From positions 1 to 11,750 of the forward strand of contig JALSSE010000229.1 in the NCBI GenBank assembly GCA_026984415.1: DNA of 11,750 bases. Reading direction: 5' to 3'. Positions 7,195 through 11,750 of this stretch are shown in pieces. The notes beneath the pieces were generated by a model. That model made no database searches, was not told the DNA's origin, and saw only the letters and a program-made list of their open reading frames with translations. Source of the DNA: Hydrogenothermaceae bacterium (GTDB lineage: Bacteria > Aquificota > Aquificae > Hydrogenothermales > Hydrogenothermaceae). The translations under genes and the position numbers were made by a program. Position 1 is the first letter of the stretch, and every line of letters begins with the position of its first letter.

Positions 7195-9108
7195 CTAAAA
7201 AAACCTTTTTAAAGAAATTAAAAATTTCTTATCTACCGATGGAATTACCACCGGATTTAACCCCAAATATGGTGTTTTTAATGCTCTATTTAATAAATTT
7301 TCTCCTTTTATACTAAAAGTAGTAGATTCATCAAGATGATAGTTTATTCCAAAAATTAAATCATATCCATCTTTTATTTTAATATTTAATGGCTTAAAAA
7401 AATAACCCTTTTTATAGGACAGTTCTAAATAAGTATCAAATTTTTCAAAATTGTTAAATAGCTTTAAAAAACCTCCTTCTTTTGTTCCCAATATAAAATC
7501 TTTTCGTGATATATCAGCGTAATAATAATTTAACATTACTTTATTAAACTTATTAAAATTGTATTCGTAATCTATAGAATATAGAAAATATTCTACTTTT
7601 TTACCAAAATTAAAATACGTTAATTTGACAGGGTCAAGGGATATGTTGTCTTTTACAGATACATATGCCCCAGAGAATAAAAATTTGTTATTACCTTTTA
7701 TAAAATTAAGTTCACCACCTACGAGACGGCTTCTTTGTTTTTTCAAATTTTTATTTGTTGATAACTCAAAGAATGAAGGGGGAGTGAAATAATCGGCAGC
7801 TAAAATTTTACCGTAGAAATTTTTAGAAGGAACAAAGATATATCCTAATCTTATAAAATAACCATTAATATCGTTGTATCCTGTTTTTCTATCATAACTG
7901 CTGTATTTAACACCTGCAACAATGAGGTTCTCATCATTTATATTAAACTCATCTTCTAAAAATACAGATACTAACTGGTCTTTGTTGGAAAATTCTGTTG
8001 GAGTTTGTTTTACAAATAAATCTTTTTTACCTTTTAATTTATATCTGTTATTTTTGTAAATTCCACCTATGGTTATATCGTTTCTTTTATATTTAAAATT
8101 TTTGGAAAGGTATAATCTGTACGAATGCTGGTATATTTTCTGGTTGTACCCTTTTGCTATAACAAATGAGCCACTACTGTTTAAAGGGTCAAAAGTTATT
8201 ACCCCATTGTTATCTTTTTCTTTCTCTTTCTCAACAATATAATCGTAGGAAAGGTTAAACTTTAAAGAGTTGTTTTCTAAAAAGTATCTTGAAATAGATA
8301 TATACTGGTGTCTTCCTATATACCGGTTTGAATCTGGAGCATTATCAAGGGCTGAACCTAAAAACCTGTAATTTTTTTTGTACATATTGTTGTACTCAAT
8401 GAGAAAACCATCTATTTTAAAATTAAAATAAAGGTTATTTTGTAAACTATCTCTGGATAATTCACTTCCAAGGTGGGAATAATCTTTCCTGTTTAAATTT
8501 GAGTCTTCTAAAAAAATCATGTAAGAGTTTCCATTTTCCAGTTCTCTTGCATCGTAGTAGTTTAGAGAATAACCTTTCCTTGAAGTTCCTGTAATGCGGA
8601 AATATCTTGTATTTTCTTTTTCAGGTTGTCTTGTAAATAACCTTATCAAAACCCCGGGAATTTCATTTCCAAATTTTATAGAAGTTTCTCCTAAATAAAT
8701 TTCTATGTGTTCAATATTATCAAGTGAAATATCTCCCCATATTGGGAATACAGACCTTCTATAGACAGTTCCTACTTCGTGTTCATTAATATAAAGTTTA
8801 ACAGTTGTGTTAAGCATGTCATACAAAGCAGGATAAACCAGAACATGTTCGCCGTAGTTATTATCCTGGAGGGAGAAAAATCTGACAGATTTTAGTACAT
8901 CTGAAAGCCTGTAAGCCTGCATTCTATCTAAATCTTCCCTCGTAAAGATAATAACCTGTCCCTCAGCTTCTTCTTTTGTTTTTTTGTAAAGTTCAGAGGC
9001 AGATTTGTACTCTTCAAGGAGTTCCTCAATACCTATTTCTTGAGAAATGGCAAAATGAAAAATGATTAAAACAGGGAACAGCTTCAAAATGACATGTTTA
9101 ATGACCAT
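7195..9108 (-). CDS. TonB-dependent-receptor-like outer-membrane protein with plug domain
   Basis: A 637-aa outer-membrane beta-barrel precursor. A signal peptide (residues 1-22, cleavage near AIS-QE) is followed by a short acidic helix (23-50, ELLEEYKSASELYKKTKEE), a TonB-type plug (about 51-160: VIIFTREDLDRMQAYRLSDVL, then IEHIEIYLGETSIKFG) and a long barrel (about 165-637) rich in alternating aromatic strands. It ends in RFF, fitting the C-terminal Phe signal for barrel insertion. No clear TonB box and no full STN signalling domain are visible, so energised transport is uncertain; a sensing role is possible. At 637 residues it is on the small side for this family. Ribosome site AAGGTGG lies 6 nt before the ATG. 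It is the first gene of a tight three-gene unit with the periplasmic and GGDEF-EAL genes. The ligand is unknown. Confidence 0.88.
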   Translation of the reverse strand: MVIKHVILKLFPVLIIFHFAISQEIGIEELLEEYKSASELYKKTKEEAEGQVIIFTREDLDRMQAYRLSDVLKSVRFFSLQDNNYGEHVLVYPALYDMLNTTVKLYINEHEVGTVYRRSVFPIWGDISLDNIEHIEIYLGETSIKFGNEIPGVLIRLFTRQPEKENTRYFRITGTSRKGYSLNYYDARELENGNSYMIFLEDSNLNRKDYSHLGSELSRDSLQNNLYFNFKIDGFLIEYNNMYKKNYRFLGSALDNAPDSNRYIGRHQYISISRYFLENNSLKFNLSYDYIVEKEKEKDNNGVITFDPLNSSGSFVIAKGYNQKIYQHSYRLYLSKNFKYKRNDITIGGIYKNNRYKLKGKKDLFVKQTPTEFSNKDQLVSVFLEDEFNINDENLIVAGVKYSSYDRKTGYNDINGYFIRLGYIFVPSKNFYGKILAADYFTPPSFFELSTNKNLKKQRSRLVGGELNFIKGNNKFLFSGAYVSVKDNISLDPVKLTYFNFGKKVEYFLYSIDYEYNFNKFNKVMLNYYYADISRKDFILGTKEGGFLKLFNNFEKFDTYLELSYKKGYFFKPLNIKIKDGYDLIFGINYHLDESTTFSIKGENLLNRALKTPYLGLNPVVIPSVDKKFLISLKRFF

Positions 9109-9147
9109 TCTTGTCCACCTTTTTAGTTTTTAGGTTTATATTTTGGA

Positions 9148-9160
9148 TAAGATAATCTTA
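9148..9160. promoter_or_regulatory. 13-bp inverted repeat, possible operator
   Basis: TAAGAT-A-ATCTTA is a perfect 6+1+6 inverted repeat in the divergent intergenic region, just downstream of the predicted start of the minus-strand transcript. A repressor bound here could control the receptor unit. It is short and AT-rich, so it could arise by chance; no regulator gene is adjacent. Confidence 0.3.
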
Positions 9161-9185
9161 CATTTCGGATATTTAAATATATATA

Positions 9186-9213
9186 ATTATACTAAACTTT
9201 GATATATTATTAA
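9186..9213 (-). promoter_or_regulatory. Candidate promoter of the minus-strand receptor/c-di-GMP unit
   Basis: On the minus strand a consensus -10 TATAAT (9191-9186) is preceded, 16 bp away, by a 4-of-6 -35 TTAATA (9213-9208). Transcription would begin near 9179, giving a leader of about 70 nt before the receptor ATG. The region is so AT-rich that chance matches are likely. Confidence 0.4.
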
Positions 9214-9214
9214 C

Positions 9215-9220
9215 TATAAT
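9215..9220 (+). promoter_or_regulatory. Candidate -10 element for the cysQ transcript
   Basis: A perfect TATAAT faces the cysQ-type gene. No good -35 lies 16-18 bp upstream. The predicted transcript start, near 9227, would leave only about 13 nt before the GTG at 9240, or about 25 nt before the ATT at 9252. Confidence 0.35.
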
Positions 9221-9239
9221 TTTTTATAAAAAGAAAAAA

Positions 9240-10148
9240 GTGGGAGAAAACATTATAAAAAATATAGACGTACTAAAGCTTTTGAAAATTGTTAAAGAAG
9301 CTGGGGAAAGGGTCTGTCATATATATATTATGTATAAGGATTTCCAGATTGAGCTTAAAGAAGATGAGACACCTATAACAATTGCTGACAAGGAATCAAA
9401 TGAAATTTTAACCACAGGAATAACAGAACTTTATCCGGAAATTCCAATCTTAAGTGAAGAAGGTATAATTTATCCTTTTGAAGAAAGAAAAAAATGGGAA
9501 TATTTCTGGTTGATAGACCCGTTAGATGGAACAAAAGAGTTTATTTTAAAGAATGGACAGTTTACTGTAGCTGTTTCGCTAATAAAAAATAACAAGCCAG
9601 TTTTAGGAATAATATACCTCCCTGTAGATGATACATTTTTCTTTGCTTATAAAGGATTGGGAGCTTTCCGTGTAGAAGGGAGAGTTATTAAACAAGATAC
9701 AAACTCTTTAGATTATGTTTTGAAACATTCGTTAAAATTACCTATTGTTTCAAATAAAGAAAAAGATAAAATTAAAGTAGTAGTTAGCCGTTCCAGATTT
9801 TCAAAAGAAACAAGAAGATTTGTAAAGATACTTAGGAAATTTTATAAAGATGTAGAAATTATTCCTGTAGGTGGTTCTCTTTTAAAGTTTTGTTTACTTT
9901 CTGAAGGTTATGCTGATATATATCCCCGTCTTGGTTCTCCTGTTGCTGAATGGGATGCTGCTGCAGGGCAGATTATTTTAGAAGAATCAGGAGGAAAAGT
10001 TATTGACCTTACAACAATGGAAAATATTACATATAACAAGGAAAATATTAAAATACCACCTTTTATAGCCCAGAGGGCAGATTTTCAATTTCCTGTTCCT
10101 TTAGAATATATCATTGAATTATTTGAACAAAATGAAATATTAGATTAA
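9240..10148 (+). CDS. cysQ: 3'(2'),5'-bisphosphate nucleotidase CysQ, inositol-monophosphatase superfamily
   Basis: It likely hydrolyses 3'-phosphoadenosine 5'-phosphate (PAP) to AMP, clearing a by-product of sulfate assimilation. The metal-dependent superfamily motifs are all present: PITIADKESN (45-54), LSEEG with Glu73-Glu74, DPLDGTKEFILKNGQFTV (93-110) and AEWDAAAGQIILEESGG (236-252), with catalytic-type residues Asp93, Asp96 and Asp239. The longer block DPLDGTKEF..NG.FTV and GGSLLKFCLLSEGYADIYPR are typical of CysQ rather than of plain inositol monophosphatases. At 302 aa it is longer than the E. coli protein (246), mainly in the middle and at the C-terminus. The start is uncertain: GTG at 9240 has no ribosome site, while GGGAG (9242-9246) lies 5 nt before an in-frame ATT at 9252. 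The next gene follows closely. Confidence 0.92.
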   Translation: MGENIIKNIDVLKLLKIVKEAGERVCHIYIMYKDFQIELKEDETPITIADKESNEILTTGITELYPEIPILSEEGIIYPFEERKKWEYFWLIDPLDGTKEFILKNGQFTVAVSLIKNNKPVLGIIYLPVDDTFFFAYKGLGAFRVEGRVIKQDTNSLDYVLKHSLKLPIVSNKEKDKIKVVVSRSRFSKETRRFVKILRKFYKDVEIIPVGGSLLKFCLLSEGYADIYPRLGSPVAEWDAAAGQIILEESGGKVIDLTTMENITYNKENIKIPPFIAQRADFQFPVPLEYIIELFEQNEILD

Positions 10149-10172
10149 ATTGTAAATGCTATCTAAAATTTT

Positions 10173-10176
10173 GGAG
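10173..10176 (+). promoter_or_regulatory. Ribosome binding site deciding the start of the 445-aa hypothetical protein
   Basis: GGAG lies 6 nt before the ATG at 10183, whereas the upstream in-frame ATG at 10156 is preceded only by AT-rich sequence. This favours the shorter protein. Confidence 0.65.
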
Positions 10177-10182
10177 AATTCA

Positions 10183-11520
10183 ATGGAAAATTATATAAAC
10201 AGTGCTGTAAATTCTGTAAAGATTTCTTTACCGGAAATAAAAAACTATTTTGAAGATTATAAAAGTTTAAATTCATTACTTGGTTCACAAGGTTTTGAAA
10301 ATGAAGATAAATACGACTCTATTTTACTTGATTTTAATACAGAAGAGATGAAAAGGTCTGTAGGAATTTTATCCTCCCTTTTTTACCATTTAGAAAAAGG
10401 CGGTTTTGATGCTATTCAACCTATTTTTAACCAGTGTGAAATAAATCAAACCTGGGATTTGGAAATTTTTTACTGTAAGCAAATTTTGGAGAAATATAAA
10501 GATGATAATAGCAGTAACGGAATTTTAATAAAACTCAAAACTTACAAAAAAATATTTGATGCTTTGACTAACAACAACGATAAATTTAACCAGTTAAAAT
10601 ACTCAATTATTTTCCTGGAATACTTTTTAGAAAATGTTAATCTGCTTCTAAATTCAAAAGAAAAAAAAGACATATTTGAAATAATTTCTGAAGTTTATCT
10701 AACCCTTTACATGTTAGACATTTTCTTTTTGGAAAATAAAAAAAATGCTTTAAAAAATCTTGAAAATGCGTATTTAGTTAATGATTATGCAATCAATAGA
10801 GGATATGTAAACTGGATTAATTCAAAAGTTATATTTATTCTTATAAATATAGTTGGTCTTTACACTGATATAAGAAATACAGAAGAAATACAGGATTTTG
10901 AGATAGAGAAATATATAAAAGAAGTTCTAAAGCATTTAAAGAAAATACGCTCAGAAATTGAAGAATATCCACATTTTATGAAATGGTTTAAAGAAATAAA
11001 ACTTCAAAAATATCTCCACCAATTACTTACAAACATGTATATATTAGGTTTTACTGATGAACATAAAGAGGCTTTAAAAATTTTACCTATTTTAAACACA
11101 CTTGATTATTCTCTACTTATAGATTTAGACACTTTATCAAGGGATGTTTATAAATACGAATTTGAAGAAGCAGAAGATAAACTCCTTCAGTATAAATCTA
11201 TAATGGAAAGGCTTTTAAATAACTTGCCCCAGAACAAAAAAGAATCTTTACTTTTTTCATTTTATAACTGTAGCGTATCTGTGTACGATTATTTTCAGGA
11301 AGAAGAAAAGTTAAAGGAAACATTTGAAGAGTTAAAAAAATTACTGAACAGAAGAAAAGACTCATTTTTATTAAAAATTCCTTTAATGAGGATGTACGTT
11401 ATTTTTGATGAGTTTGATAAAGCTAAAGAAATTGGAAAGGAGATTATTCAGAAATCAATAATTACAGGTAGAGAAAATTTAAAAATTATGGTGGAAGATA
11501 TACTTAAAGATATTATTTAA
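10183..11520 (+). CDS. Hypothetical large helical protein, possibly TPR-like
   Basis: I do not recognise this 445-aa protein. It has no signal peptide or membrane helix, is rich in Lys, Glu, Leu, Ile, Asn and Phe, and reads as almost wholly alpha-helical. Segments such as NALKNLENAYLVND and FDEFDKAKEIGKEII look like degenerate tetratricopeptide helices, so a scaffold or protein-binding role is a guess. I chose the ATG at 10183 because GGAG (10173-10176) sits 6 nt upstream. An in-frame ATG at 10156 would add 9 residues but lacks a ribosome site. It follows cysQ by 34 nt and is probably co-transcribed. Its stop interlocks with that of the convergent gene, and no hairpin terminator follows. Confidence 0.8.
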   Translation: MENYINSAVNSVKISLPEIKNYFEDYKSLNSLLGSQGFENEDKYDSILLDFNTEEMKRSVGILSSLFYHLEKGGFDAIQPIFNQCEINQTWDLEIFYCKQILEKYKDDNSSNGILIKLKTYKKIFDALTNNNDKFNQLKYSIIFLEYFLENVNLLLNSKEKKDIFEIISEVYLTLYMLDIFFLENKKNALKNLENAYLVNDYAINRGYVNWINSKVIFILINIVGLYTDIRNTEEIQDFEIEKYIKEVLKHLKKIRSEIEEYPHFMKWFKEIKLQKYLHQLLTNMYILGFTDEHKEALKILPILNTLDYSLLIDLDTLSRDVYKYEFEEAEDKLLQYKSIMERLLNNLPQNKKESLLFSFYNCSVSVYDYFQEEEKLKETFEELKKLLNRRKDSFLLKIPLMRMYVIFDEFDKAKEIGKEIIQKSIITGRENLKIMVEDILKDII

Positions 11521-11750
11521 AAAATAATTCCCCCTTCCATAAATCCACCTCTCCATTTCATCCTTTGGAACAGGGTTTTTTTCCCATCAATAATAGTTGC
11601 CTTTTGTTGCCATCTCCTGTATCCAAAACCTAAATAAATCCTTTCTAATAATGGATTTCCGTAAAACCTTAACTTCTCTGTAAGGTTGAAATTATAGTAA
11701 TTACCATCTTTAAAAAAGATGTATCTCATTTCAGCATCTGTAATTAACAT
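11517..11750 (-). CDS. C-terminal fragment of a probable outer-membrane beta-barrel protein (partial)
   Basis: The reading frame is open to the right edge of the window, so only the last 77 or so residues are seen. The Met at the very edge may be internal. The visible part has alternating hydrophobic and polar or aromatic residues (KLRFYGNPLL, RIYLGFGYRRWQQKA, MKWRGGFMEGGIIF) and ends in Phe, as expected for the last strands of an outer-membrane barrel. No family is recognisable from this piece. Its TAA (11519-11517) overlaps the TAA of the convergent gene (11518-11520), giving a 4-nt tail-to-tail overlap with no terminator hairpin between them. Confidence 0.6.
   Translation of the reverse strand: MLITDAEMRYIFFKDGNYYNFNLTEKLRFYGNPLLERIYLGFGYRRWQQKATIIDGKKTLFQRMKWRGGFMEGGIIF

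Noticed and set aside
9146..9164. Fur box upstream of the TonB-type receptor
   Set aside because: The inverted repeat contains GATAAT, but its 7-1-7 alignment to the Fur consensus matches at under half of the positions; iron control cannot be claimed.
11575..11587. GGG-T7-CCC as a terminator for the plus-strand hypothetical gene
   Set aside because: A 3-bp stem without a following T-run is too weak, and it lies in the coding part of the convergent gene.

Overview
The window is AT-rich DNA from a Gram-negative-type bacterium: it encodes an outer-membrane receptor, probably a second outer-membrane barrel, and a periplasmic protein with a signal peptide. Heavy use of ATA for Ile and AGA for Arg, very short intergenic gaps, a GyrB with the Gram-negative-type insertion and a small stand-alone PurL together suggest a thermophilic member of the Aquificota, such as the Sulfurihydrogenibium/Persephonella group. 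A low-GC Campylobacterota is the main alternative. This placement is inference; no rRNA is present.

Layout. Positions 1-819 (+) hold the last 272 codons of gyrB. A strong bidirectional hairpin terminator (823-848) separates it from eight consecutive minus-strand genes. In order of transcription these are: an outer-membrane receptor with a TonB-type plug (9108-7195), a small periplasmic protein (7183-6740), an inner-membrane Cache-like/GGDEF/EAL protein (6746-4812), purL (4756-2501), a DUF433 antitoxin-like protein (2456-2046), a DUF5615 PIN-like toxin (2065-1703), a dual-specificity-type phosphatase (1659-1210) and a helical, TPR-like hypothetical protein (1229-831). The only clear terminator for this run is the one shared with gyrB. 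A 131-bp, extremely AT-rich divergent promoter region (9109-9239) then leads into two plus-strand genes, a CysQ-type phosphatase (9240-10148) and a large helical hypothetical protein (about 10183-11520). The latter meets a minus-strand C-terminal fragment of a probable outer-membrane protein tail to tail, with interlocking stop codons.

How the genes may work together. The most interesting unit is the first three genes of the minus-strand run. The gap of 11 nt, the overlap of 7 nt, and the locations of the products (outer membrane, periplasm, inner membrane) suggest one trans-envelope signalling pathway feeding cyclic-di-GMP turnover. It resembles the YfiB-YfiR-YfiN logic, but with a TonB-type receptor at the outer membrane. 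The middle protein has weak YfiR-like traits. The DUF433/DUF5615 pair is a compact toxin-antitoxin-like module inserted between housekeeping and hypothetical genes. purL, cysQ and gyrB are ordinary housekeeping genes. No tRNA, rRNA, CRISPR array, insertion sequence or prophage gene was seen, and no gene-free stretch exceeds 131 bp.
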